From Elusimicrobiota bacterium (GTDB taxonomy: Bacteria; Elusimicrobiota; Elusimicrobia; UBA1565; UBA9628), in the NCBI GenBank assembly GCA_016212825.1, contig JACRDS010000149.1, positions 1 through 55,755 of the forward strand: a stretch of DNA of 55,755 nucleotides, written 5' to 3'. Made by a program: the position numbers and the translations under genes. Of the stretch, positions 18,559 to 26,677 are shown piece by piece. The notes under the pieces were generated by a model, which searched no databases, had not been told where the DNA came from, and worked only from the letters and a program-made list of their open reading frames with translations. Within the stretch, counting starts at the first letter, position 1; the number at the start of each line of letters is the position of its first letter.

Positions 18559-19419
18559 TCACTTCTTCAAGGGCAAGACCCCGGCCAGTTCCCCGATGAC
18601 GTTGACCAACTCGGTGTTCGCAGGGATGACGATCTTGGCGTTGTCCTCGAGGGAGTGCTGGACGGTCTCGAGCTTCTTGAGGAGCTGGGCGTTGCCGATG
18701 AAATAGCGGTCGGCGGCCTCGTTGACGAGCTTGATGGCCTCGGCCTCGCCGCCGGCCTGCAGTATGCGGGCCTGACGGATGCCTTCGGCTTCCTTGATGG
18801 CGGCCCGCTTCTTGCCGTCGGCGACGGTCTCCGCGGCGGTGGCGAAGTCCACGGCGGCGATCTTCTCGTTCTCCGCCTTGACGATCTTGTTCATCGTCTC
18901 CTGGACGTCCTTGGGCGGGTCGATCTCCTTGAGCTCGGCGCGCACGATGTCGATGCCCCACTTGGTGGTCTCCTTGACCAGGACCTTGAGCAGTTCGTCG
19001 TTGATCTTGCCGCGCTCGCTGTTGGCCGACTTGAGGGTCAGCGTGCCGATGATGTTGCGCAGGGTGGTGCGGGCCAGGTTGACGATCTGGAGGGTGACGT
19101 CGTTGACGTTGTATTGGGAGTTCTTGACGCAGTCTTCGTCGCACTTGATCTTGAAGTAGACCTGGGCGTCGACCATGGCGTTGAGGTTGTCGTTGGTGAT
19201 GATCTCCTGGGGCTCGGCGTCAATCATCTGCTCGGTGACGTTGACCTGGTACATGCAGTCTATGACGGGGATGATCCAGTGGAAGCCGGGTTGGGCGAAG
19301 GCGTGGTATTTGCCCAGGCGCTCGACGAGGCCTCGGCGGGTGGGCCGCACGATGCGGATGCCGAAGACCAGGAACAAGAAGACGATGACGCCGATGCCGA
19401 CCAGCAGTTCTGTGTTCAT
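18559..19419 (-). CDS. SPFH/Band 7 (stomatin/QmcA-like) membrane protein
   Basis: 286 residues. A single N-terminal hydrophobic segment (about 5-24) is followed by the Band 7 domain: IVRPTRRGLVERLGKYH, PGFHWIIPVIDCMYQVNV, then NARTTLRNIIG-type and GIDIVRAELKEIDPP blocks. A coiled-coil Ala/Glu/Lys-rich stretch lies between 175 and 230. Such proteins form large ring or cage oligomers on the membrane and scaffold proteases or lipid domains. No NfeD-type partner is adjacent; instead the zinc-ribbon membrane protein gene lies 10 nt upstream. A strong purine-rich GGGGGGAG precedes the ATG at 19419. Confidence 0.93.
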   Translation of the reverse strand: MNTELLVGIGVIVFLFLVFGIRIVRPTRRGLVERLGKYHAFAQPGFHWIIPVIDCMYQVNVTEQMIDAEPQEIITNDNLNAMVDAQVYFKIKCDEDCVKNSQYNVNDVTLQIVNLARTTLRNIIGTLTLKSANSERGKINDELLKVLVKETTKWGIDIVRAELKEIDPPKDVQETMNKIVKAENEKIAAVDFATAAETVADGKKRAAIKEAEGIRQARILQAGGEAEAIKLVNEAADRYFIGNAQLLKKLETVQHSLEDNAKIVIPANTELVNVIGELAGVLPLKK

Positions 19420-19429
19420 TCTCCCCCCT

Positions 19430-20215
19430 TCATGATTCCGGCTCTTCCTGACGGATCTTGGCGAGCTTCCTGCGGACCCTGCGCATCATGCCTTTGGAGG
19501 CTGAGCGGTAAAGCTCCCGTCCCAGAGAATAAAAACGGCAGACGATGTAGATGGCGATCATGAGCGGCAGAGTCCATGATGAGAAATCAAGCATCTTTCG
19601 CCATGAGCCCGCAAGGACCAGGAAGGCGGCCAAAAGGAGCATGAAGGCCCAGAAGGACGCTTCGGATCTCCTGGGGAGGGTGCGCAGCGCGATGACATCG
19701 GCGATGATCACGCCGAAGGCCGCCCAGGCTAAGGGCATGGAGAAGCGGGCTTCGAGCCAGCCTTTGAGGGGATCGGGCAGCCCGAACCAGAGGCAGACCG
19801 GGACGAGGGCGATGCTCGCCATCATCAAGACGCGATGCGGCCCTGTCATCCTAGTCCATGCCAGTCTATGCAGGAGCGAACGCGGCCCGGCCGGGCCGAA
19901 CCTGCCGTCCAGGGCGGCTTGTCCCGTGGGCGCCGGGCGCGTCGGCGGGGGCTCGGGCTCGACTTCGGAGGGCATGTCGGCATAGCTGCTCTCGACGGCT
20001 TTGTCCAGAGGCATGCCGGCCTGAAGCTTGGTCGCGATGTCCCTCTTGAAGTAGGCGTCGGGCGGGAGGTCTTGCTCGTCGACGCCGGCGGCCTTGAGCT
20101 CGGCGCCGCAGCGCGAGCAGATGCCCTGGTCGATGCCGATCTCTTCGACCGGGCCGCCGCATCCGGGGCAGCAGCCGGTGTCGGAGTTGCCCGTCGTCTC
20201 GAAGCGGTCGGTCAT
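19430..20215 (-). CDS. zinc-ribbon membrane protein of unknown function
   Basis: 261 residues from the ATG at 20215, overlapping the previous stop by 4 nt. The N-terminal zinc ribbon has two CxxC knuckles (CPGC at 16-19 and CSRC at 33-36). A Pro-rich linker follows, then about four hydrophobic segments (roughly 130-150, 155-175, 185-205, 210-230) and a basic C-terminal tail rich in Arg and Lys. Layout resembles small zinc-ribbon/YIP-like or RDD-like membrane proteins, but no family is certain. Neighbour genes (YdjM-like upstream, SPFH downstream) suggest a role in membrane organisation. Confidence 0.7.
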   Translation of the reverse strand: MTDRFETTGNSDTGCCPGCGGPVEEIGIDQGICSRCGAELKAAGVDEQDLPPDAYFKRDIATKLQAGMPLDKAVESSYADMPSEVEPEPPPTRPAPTGQAALDGRFGPAGPRSLLHRLAWTRMTGPHRVLMMASIALVPVCLWFGLPDPLKGWLEARFSMPLAWAAFGVIIADVIALRTLPRRSEASFWAFMLLLAAFLVLAGSWRKMLDFSSWTLPLMIAIYIVCRFYSLGRELYRSASKGMMRRVRRKLAKIRQEEPES

Positions 20216-20790
20216 CGGGGGCTTGAGTCGGCAGGCATGCCGAATCGGTTCCGGAGCGTGTCTACGAAGGCTCGGTCGGCATGTGTCAAGAGCAAGCCTA
20301 CCGGCGAGCAGCCGCGCAGCCAGGCGTAATAGATGGTCAGGGCCAGCAGGGCGGCCGTGATTAGGACATTGGGCCAGGCGTTGAGTCCCCATTGCCAGGG
20401 TACGCTGAGCTGCCATGAGGCGGAGAGGGGCATGAGATAAGGGATGGGCCAATGATAGCCGTCCGGGCCGCGGGAGCCGGCGATGTCGCAGAGGTAATGG
20501 AGGTTGATGGCGGCGAAGGCCAGGGCGGCCGCGGCGAAGCGCCTGCGTGCGACCAGGAGGCAGGCGAGGGAGAAGGCGGCCGCGAAAGCGAGGGTGTGGG
20601 CGCTGTGGTGGAAGCGGCTGCCGAGCTCGAGGTCCTGGAGCGAGCGGCCTTTGGCCAAGTCTATCAAGGCGGGCGCGGCGTCGAGGTCGGGGCTGATGGA
20701 GGCCAGGACGATGAGGCCGCGGTCCCGGCGGGAGAGGTCGGCGGGCAGGCCGACAGCCCAGCCGGCCAGCAGATGCGTGATGGGGTTCAT
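20212..20790 (-). CDS. YdjM/DUF457-type membrane-bound metal-dependent hydrolase family protein
   Basis: 192 residues with four or five membrane helices. The family pattern is present: THLLAGWAVG at the N-terminus, SPDLD around 35, FHHSAHTLAF around 62, and HYLCDIAGSRGPDG around 100. These His and Asp residues would bind a metal within the membrane. The cellular substrate of the family is not known. Overlaps both neighbours by 4 nt, so it is in the middle of the operon. Confidence 0.85.
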   Translation of the reverse strand: MNPITHLLAGWAVGLPADLSRRDRGLIVLASISPDLDAAPALIDLAKGRSLQDLELGSRFHHSAHTLAFAAAFSLACLLVARRRFAAAALAFAAINLHYLCDIAGSRGPDGYHWPIPYLMPLSASWQLSVPWQWGLNAWPNVLITAALLALTIYYAWLRGCSPVGLLLTHADRAFVDTLRNRFGMPADSSPR

Positions 20791-21134
20791 TTTTCTTCAG
20801 CGGTTCTCTGACCAGCCCGACTAATGGCTTGCGGGAAGGGCTCTTCCTCAAGTTTTCGTCCGGGATTTGGTTTCCTGTCTCTGGACAGCGCGGATCGGCG
20901 CAACAGGAAATACCCTGTCCCGCAGAGCGCCATGGCCAACCAGATGGCTTTGCCGAAATTGACGAGATGCTCAGTCCATCGCGCGAGATCCATCTGCCAC
21001 AAGGGCGGGATGTTGCAGACGACGATCTCATAGGGGGTGCCGCTCAGGAATCCGGAATTCAGCCAACGAGCGCCGCATATGGATCCGATGAGGATGACGG
21101 CCGCCACCCAAACTGGTACACGCAATCGCATCAT
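20787..21134 (-). CDS. small two-helix membrane protein, unknown function
   Basis: 115 residues; two hydrophobic segments (about 6-24 and 60-80) with a basic, Arg-rich C-terminal tail. Base composition is visibly less GC-rich than the genes downstream. No family recognised. The stop overlaps the YdjM-like ATG by 4 nt, making it the likely first gene of the 21134-18170 operon. The start could be the first or second ATG (21134 or 21131). Confidence 0.6.
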   Translation of the reverse strand: MMRLRVPVWVAAVILIGSICGARWLNSGFLSGTPYEIVVCNIPPLWQMDLARWTEHLVNFGKAIWLAMALCGTGYFLLRRSALSRDRKPNPGRKLEEEPFPQAISRAGQRTAEEK

Positions 21135-21249
21135 GTCAAATCCCAGCCACAGGGTTGCGCGGCGAATCCCCGAACGCCGGACTTAATATTCACCCCTTGC
21201 TATGCGCGCGGCTTCGGTAGACCATCGCTTGGTTCCGTCGACTTGAAAG

Positions 21250-21275
21250 CGCGGCGGTAGAGCCCTATGTTGTGC
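21250..21275 (-). repeat. 26-bp flanking direct repeat, copy B (cassette-boundary-like)
   Basis: On the minus strand it begins GCACAACATAGGGC, two bases after the toxin stop codon. It matches copy A (21970-21995) at 21 of 26 positions in the same orientation. The GCAYAAC opening resembles the outer core of integron attC sites, and a GTT end candidate lies about 100 nt further on (21169-21175). The canonical core is not fully matched. Confidence 0.45.
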
Positions 21276-21276
21276 C

Positions 21277-21558
21277 CTAGCGATAATACTTGCCGAAACG
21301 ATGGACTTCGTTGTGATTGCCGACAAAGAGGAATGTGATGACACTCTTGTCCCAATGGAACAAGACGCGGAGCGCCAAGTCTGTGCGGAATCCCCAGAGC
21401 TGCTCGCCTAGCTTCGTGAGACCATAGCCCGCTGGAATTCGGCGGACATCGGCGGCAAGCATGAAGGAGTCCAATTGCCGCTGGATAGCGACCTTATCTC
21501 GGGGGTGGAGACCTTTAAGGCTTCTCTGGAAGCTGCGGGCAAATGCGAATTGAAGCAC
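21277..21558 (-). CDS. RelE/ParE-superfamily toxin
   Basis: 93 residues. The order of elements fits the RelE/ParE fold: MLQFAFARSFQRSLKGL strand-helix, HPRDKVAIQRQLDSF helix, then strands LWGFRTDLALRVLFHW and ITFLFVGNHNEVHRFGKYYR. The closing HNEVHRFGKYY carries the basic and aromatic residues expected near the active site of mRNA-cleaving members, so ribosome-dependent mRNA cleavage is more likely than gyrase inhibition; this is inference. It lies 15 nt after the antitoxin gene, the usual antitoxin-first order. Lower GC than the surrounding genes suggests transfer. Confidence 0.85.
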   Translation of the reverse strand: MLQFAFARSFQRSLKGLHPRDKVAIQRQLDSFMLAADVRRIPAGYGLTKLGEQLWGFRTDLALRVLFHWDKSVITFLFVGNHNEVHRFGKYYR

Positions 21559-21573
21559 GGGCTTTGGCTCGCC

Positions 21574-21807
21574 CTAGAGCGACCATAAATGGCGCCGGGC
21601 ATCCTGCAGTTTCTGGAATTTCCGGGCGCCCTTGCCCTGCTTCGCCTCTTTGGCCATTCCAGCGATCTCGTCTTCGGTGAAGCGCGAGAGGTAAGCATTA
21701 TCAATCGCTTCTCGGACTAGCATGGAATAGCTCTTGCCGCTCTGCTCGGACACGCGGCGAAGCGCCTTAACTTCCTTTTCTGCCAGCAGTATCTGCATCC
21801 TTGTCAT
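21574..21807 (-). CDS. ribbon-helix-helix type antitoxin
   Basis: 77 residues. The N-terminal strand MQILLAEKEVKALRRVSEQSGKS and helix-turn-helix-like SYSMLVREAIDNAYLSR match RHH/CopG DNA-binding domains; the C-terminal half (ARKFQKLQDARRHLW) would wrap the toxin. A textbook promoter (TTGACA, 17-nt spacer, TATACA) lies just upstream, with a TACACATGT palindromic core between the two boxes that could be the operator for autorepression. Confidence 0.85.
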   Translation of the reverse strand: MTRMQILLAEKEVKALRRVSEQSGKSYSMLVREAIDNAYLSRFTEDEIAGMAKEAKQGKGARKFQKLQDARRHLWSL

Positions 21808-21825
21808 GGGAAACCTCTGCTATTG

Positions 21826-21854
21826 TGTATAACATGTGTAGCCATGATTGTCAA
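21826..21854 (-). promoter_or_regulatory. sigma-70 promoter of the toxin-antitoxin pair with palindromic operator
   Basis: Minus strand: TTGACA at 21854-21849, a 17-nt spacer, then TATACA at 21831-21826, 18 nt before the antitoxin ATG. The spacer ends in the palindrome ACATGT, a good candidate for antitoxin binding. Confidence 0.75.
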
Positions 21855-21886
21855 GCCCGACCTGATGACGGGCATCAACGCGACGG

Positions 21887-21920
21887 CCTGCGGCGCGCGC
21901 TATTTAGCGCGTGCCGCAGG
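21887..21920. repeat. 16-bp near-perfect inverted repeat (hairpin)
   Basis: Arms CCTGCGGCGCGCGCTA and its complement (one mismatch) around a TT loop. A second 7-bp hairpin lies at 21943-21958. Both fall in the non-coding stretch between the antitoxin promoter and repeat copy A. Confidence 0.75.
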
Positions 21921-21969
21921 GGCCCGCCGCACGTCGACGTTCCGCGCGCTTGCGCGCGACCGCAGTACC

Positions 21970-21995
21970 CGCGCCCGTAGCGCCCGATGTTATGC
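21970..21995 (-). repeat. 26-bp flanking direct repeat, copy A
   Basis: Minus strand begins GCATAACATCGGGC. It matches copy B after the toxin at 21 of 26 positions. With the hairpins at 21887-21958 it forms a structured region of roughly 120 nt upstream of the antitoxin, a size in the attC range. No integrase gene is in the window. Confidence 0.45.
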
Positions 21996-22061
21996 AGAAC
22001 CGTGTGGCCGATCCAAACCCCGGAATACTCAATGCGGCCCCTCTTGGGTCGTCCGTTTCTG

Positions 22062-22403
22062 CTACTTTGGTGATCGCGGATGCCAGTCCGGATAGATGCC
22101 CTTCTTCATGCCTTGAATCTCATCTTCAGTGAACTGTCGTTGATGATAGCCGTGACCATGGCCCGGGGTTGCCAAGACGAGGATTTTGCCGCCGTCGGGT
22201 CTTGCAAGCCATCCCGATGGAGGGTCCGCCGCGACAATCGCATTGAGACATCACATCATGGTCTTGTTGCGCAAAGAGAAGGAGAACTCGTGCTGCTCAT
22301 TCGGAATCCATTCAAATTCCTTTCCTTCCTCCGGGGGCGGATCCCATGTAGCAACGGAAAACAAGCTCCACTTTCCGGGATACCCTGCGACCCACGCAGC
22401 GTA
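22062..22403 (-). pseudogene. broken gene of unknown function (5' truncated, internal TGA)
   Basis: A 114-codon frame on the minus strand reads like a real protein: YAAWVAGYPGKWSLF, then ATWDPPPEEGKEFEW, HEFSFSLRNKTMM, an in-frame TGA at 22253-22251, then CLNAIVAADPPSGW and GKILVLATPGHGHGYH, ending at a TAG at 22064-22062. Residue choice is protein-like on both sides of the TGA and the frame is unchanged, so a Trp-to-stop or similar point change is likely. No start codon with a ribosome site is present and a stop precedes the first codon, so the 5' end is also missing. TGA is a normal stop in this genome, as the many ATGA overlaps show. Confidence 0.6.
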
Positions 22404-22449
22404 TCACCCTGCACCCCCCTTCCAACCCAGCCCCAGCCGGGCCAATTGG

Positions 22450-22455
22450 TATAAT
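22450..22455 (+). promoter_or_regulatory. -10 TATAAT of ispG, leaderless type
   Basis: Perfect TATAAT followed by 7 nt (TCCCCCG) and the ATG at 22463. The mRNA would start at or next to the ATG. Confidence 0.7.
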
Positions 22456-22462
22456 TCCCCCG

Positions 22463-24115
<1,653 letters not shown>

Positions 24116-24119
24116 ATGG

Positions 24120-24167
24120 CCCCGACGCTGCGCGTCGGGGCGAGTGCCGGCGCTGCGCGCCGGCACT
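24120..24167. terminator. two adjacent GC hairpins between converging genes
   Basis: Hairpin 1 has 9-bp arms (24120-24128 and 24132-24140); hairpin 2 has 11-bp arms (24143-24153 and 24157-24167). They are 2 nt apart and share the loop TGC. They fill the whole gap between the ispG stop and the stop of the caspase-like gene. No T-run follows on either strand, so termination is inferred from position. Confidence 0.6.
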
Positions 24168-25421
24168 TCAGGGTTTGGTATCCTTGACGCGGTCCGGGGC
24201 CACCCACTCCGTCCAGTAAGGCGCCCAGCCGTCGTAGCGCACCTGGTAGAGCCCCAGCTTGTAGTCCAGCACCGTAGACGCGTACCACTTCTCGTCCGAC
24301 TGCACGAAGACCGAGGAGTTCAGCGCCCACTTCTGCGGCTCCGGGCGGTAAGGGCCCACGGTGTCCGCGGCCACGCACTCGTTGGACGAGTCGCTCCAGC
24401 CGATGTAGTCCACCTTCTTGCCCGGCTTGCCGTCGGAGGTCCTGCAGTCGCCCAGCACCGCCGCCCTGTAGGTCTTGCCGTCGCGCCAGCGCACCGTGAC
24501 CTTGGGCGGCGCCGGAGAGTCCTGGTAGGAGACGTCGGCGATCTTGGTCCTCGGGTCGAACTCCCCCGTGGCCCCATAGGCGGAGAGCTGGCCTTCGAAG
24601 GACATCTCCTGCTCGATGTACAGCGCCAGTTCGTGGAAGAGTATCTGCTTGTCGTTGTTCATGTCCACGCGCGAGCTGCCGGTGAGCCCCCGCAGCAAGG
24701 TGTCGCTGAAGGTCCAGCCGCCGGTGGAAGGCGTGCCCGACTGCGCCGAGGTCAGGCAGGCGAAGGAGACCTTGCCGCCCTGGATCCTGGCCGCGTCGCA
24801 CAGCGCCCCGGAGTAGCAGCAGTCCGCGGTGACGAAGGCGACGGCGCCCTTGAACTCGGCCGCGATGGCCTTGATCACGTCCGGCATGGCCCAGGCCGTC
24901 TTGGGGACGGCGTCTCCCCCCTTGGCGTCGTAAGGGATGAGATAGGCTATGCCCGGCGCCTTGAGACTGCCGTGGCCCGCGTAGTAGAAGAACAAGGTGT
25001 CGCCCGGCTTGGCGCGCTTGATGAGCCCGGAGAATCGGCCGCGGATCTTGTCGAGCGCGGCGTCCGAGTCCTTGAACCAGAGGATGTGGTCGTCCGGCAC
25101 GCCCTTCTTCTGGCGGAAGAACTTCACGAGCAAAGCGTCGCGCCGGTTCTCCTTCGGGAAGGAGACGTAGGACTTGGAGTCCCGCCACTCCAGCACGCTC
25201 ACGATGAAGACCCAGGTGGAGGCGCCAGCCTGTCCCGGCGCCGAGGCCAGGGCGGTCCCGGCTTTGTTGTTCGCGCTTTTGGCTTGCGTGCGCGCTTTGC
25301 CCAGCAAGCCCGTCGACTCGTTGGAGAATGCCGTCTGCAGGCCGGAGACCATCATGGCCATGGCGGTCAGGAGCAGCCAGGGCCAGCGCGGGAGGGGTCC
25401 CCGGGCGGGCGGGATGCGCAT
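24168..25421 (-). CDS. secreted caspase-like (peptidase C14) protein with possible Tudor-like tail
   Basis: 417 residues. A long signal peptide or anchor (about 1-32) is followed by a linker and a caspase-fold domain from about 68 to 300. The catalytic dyad is plain: His150 in FFYYAGHGS and Cys202 in TADCCYSG, with the preceding beta strands intact. After it come two short beta-rich segments, KVTVRWRDGKTYRAAVLGD and WYASTVLDYKLGLYQVRYDG ending WTEWVAPDRV. The second has the residue pattern of a Tudor/agenet-like barrel. Most such bacterial caspase homologues are regulatory or stress proteases with basic P1 specificity. A TACACT box ends 6 nt before the ATG, so the mRNA is likely leaderless. 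Confidence 0.85.
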   Translation of the reverse strand: MRIPPARGPLPRWPWLLLTAMAMMVSGLQTAFSNESTGLLGKARTQAKSANNKAGTALASAPGQAGASTWVFIVSVLEWRDSKSYVSFPKENRRDALLVKFFRQKKGVPDDHILWFKDSDAALDKIRGRFSGLIKRAKPGDTLFFYYAGHGSLKAPGIAYLIPYDAKGGDAVPKTAWAMPDVIKAIAAEFKGAVAFVTADCCYSGALCDAARIQGGKVSFACLTSAQSGTPSTGGWTFSDTLLRGLTGSSRVDMNNDKQILFHELALYIEQEMSFEGQLSAYGATGEFDPRTKIADVSYQDSPAPPKVTVRWRDGKTYRAAVLGDCRTSDGKPGKKVDYIGWSDSSNECVAADTVGPYRPEPQKWALNSSVFVQSDEKWYASTVLDYKLGLYQVRYDGWAPYWTEWVAPDRVKDTKP

Positions 25422-25427
25422 ACCGCT

Positions 25428-25433
25428 AGTGTA
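25428..25433 (-). promoter_or_regulatory. -10 TACACT of the caspase-like gene, leaderless type
   Basis: TACACT on the minus strand ends 6 nt before the ATG at 25421, the same spacing as at 9852 and 12416. Confidence 0.5.
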
Positions 25434-25463
25434 ATGCGGCGTCCCCCGTCTGTCAAGGACAGG

Positions 25464-25510
25464 GGGTCAGGTCTTGAGATTTGAGAATCTCAAGTCTCAA
25501 GATCTGACCC
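25464..25510. repeat. 23-bp REP-like palindrome
   Basis: Arms 25464-25486 and 25488-25510 around one central base, 21 of 23 positions complementary and the other two G-U compatible in RNA. The ends are GGGTCAG and CTGACCC. It lies in the divergent promoter region of the caspase-like and aminopeptidase genes. The layout resembles REP elements mobilised by RAYT transposases; none is encoded here. Confidence 0.7.
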
Positions 25511-25536
25511 TCAGCCTTTGATATCATAACTCCGAC

Positions 25537-25554
25537 AAGTTGAGGCCTGACACC
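25537..25554 (+). repeat. 18-bp sequence shared with 32082-32099 (opposite strand)
   Basis: AAGTTGAGGCCTGACACC here overlaps the TTG start of the aminopeptidase gene. The identical 18-mer on the other strand lies just before the ABC permease start at 32079. An exact match of this length is unlikely by chance in 56 kb. Confidence 0.7.
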
Positions 25555-26535
25555 TTAGTCGTTTTGTTCGCGGTGTTGCTCTGCGGTTGTTCGCCCGTCT
25601 ACGTCACAAAGGCGGCGGCGGGCCACGCGAGCCTGCTCTGGCACAGCCGCGGCATGGAGTCCGCCCTGCGCGACCCCAAGACCCCCCAGGACCTCAAAGC
25701 CAAGCTGCAGTTCGCGCTCGACGTGCGCGCCTTCGCCTTCGAGCGCATGGGCCTCAGGAAGACCAAGGATTACTCCACCTATTCCCCGGTCCGCGGCGCG
25801 GTTACCTATGTCGTCTCCGCCTGCCCGAAGACGAGTCTGACGCCTTACCAGTGGTGGTTTCCTTTTTTAGGCAAGGTCCCGTACAAAGGCTACTTCCACA
25901 AGGCTGACGCGCTCAAAGAGATGAAGCGCATGGAGGATCTCGGCTTCGATACGCGCGTGGGCGGAGTCGCCGCCTACAAGACTCCCCTGCCCTTCCGCGA
26001 CCCCCTGCCCTCCAGCACCCTCGACTACCTGCCCGGAGACCTGGCCGACCTGCTCATCCACGAGCTGTTCCACGGCACGGTCTGGTTCAAGGACCAGGTC
26101 GAGTTCGACGAGGCCGCCGCCACATTCGCGGGCCAGGAAGGAGCCAAGGAGTTCTTGGCGTGGAGGTACGGAGCTGATTCGCCCCAGCTGAAGGACTACC
26201 TCGACGGACTCTCCAGACAAAGCCGATTCGCCGGCGTGATGGAGGACCTTTATAAAGAACTCGGCGAGCTGTATGGCGGAAAGGTCGGCGAGACTGAGAA
26301 ACTAAACGGGCGTGATTCGGTCTTTTCGAAGGGAGAACAACGGCTCAAGGAGATAGGGCAGCCGATCTCGGAGAAGCTCAATAACGCGGTGGTGCTGGCG
26401 CACCGGCTCTACATCCGCGACCTCTCCCCCTTCAAGGCCCTCTACGAGCGCAATGGCAAGGATTGGCGCAAGACCATCGCGGCATTGAAGGCGTTGGACC
26501 GCAAGGATCCCTTCGCCGCCTTGTCGAAAGGCTGA
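25540..26535 (+). CDS. lipoprotein metallo-aminopeptidase (PF10023 family)
   Basis: 331 residues from a TTG at 25540 that gives a good lipoprotein signal (VVLFAVLLCGC, lipid Cys about residue 17); TATCAT at 25522-25527 is a likely -10. The family pattern is present: AAAGHASLLWHSR near the start, the VGGVAAYKTPLPFRDPLPSS block, and the zinc motif HELFH (HExxH) in LADLLIHELFHGTVWFKD, followed by FDEAAATFAG, whose Glu would be the third ligand. It should be an outer or inner membrane-attached peptidase facing the periplasm. The start codon is embedded in the 18-bp repeat shared with 32082, so the repeat may have supplied the translation start. Confidence 0.85.
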   Translation: MRPDTLVVLFAVLLCGCSPVYVTKAAAGHASLLWHSRGMESALRDPKTPQDLKAKLQFALDVRAFAFERMGLRKTKDYSTYSPVRGAVTYVVSACPKTSLTPYQWWFPFLGKVPYKGYFHKADALKEMKRMEDLGFDTRVGGVAAYKTPLPFRDPLPSSTLDYLPGDLADLLIHELFHGTVWFKDQVEFDEAAATFAGQEGAKEFLAWRYGADSPQLKDYLDGLSRQSRFAGVMEDLYKELGELYGGKVGETEKLNGRDSVFSKGEQRLKEIGQPISEKLNNAVVLAHRLYIRDLSPFKALYERNGKDWRKTIAALKALDRKDPFAALSKG

Positions 26536-26584
26536 CCGCCTCCGTTCCGGCGATCCTTGCTGGCTGGAGCTGCTTCGGCGGCCG

Positions 26585-26629
26585 GACTTATCCACAAAAT
26601 TAGCCCAGGGCTAAGTCGGTGGATAAGTC
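26585..26629. terminator. nested palindrome with DnaA-box-like ends between converging genes
   Basis: Outer arms GACTTATCCAC (26585-26595) and its exact complement (26619-26629). Inner arms TTAGCCC and GGGCTAA (26600-26606, 26608-26614). The left outer arm contains a perfect TTATCCACA. It lies between converging genes, so a two-way terminator is the simplest role; a DnaA-binding role is possible. Confidence 0.5.
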
Positions 26630-26677
26630 GTGGGCGGTCTTATCGCTGCTTGCGGGTAGGAGCTTCTGGGCTGCCTG

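Noticed and set aside
21973..21995. GATGTTATGCAG resembling the class 1 integron attI repeats
   Set aside because: Only a 9-10 base likeness. The region is better described by the direct repeat with 21250-21275.
22251..22253. TGA inside the broken gene read as Trp or selenocysteine
   Set aside because: TGA ends many genes here in ATGA overlaps. No SECIS-like hairpin is evident directly after it, and the gene also lacks a start.
26585..26629. Replication origin
   Set aside because: Only two DnaA-like boxes, both in one palindrome, with no AT-rich unwinding region and no dnaA, dnaN or gidA genes nearby.
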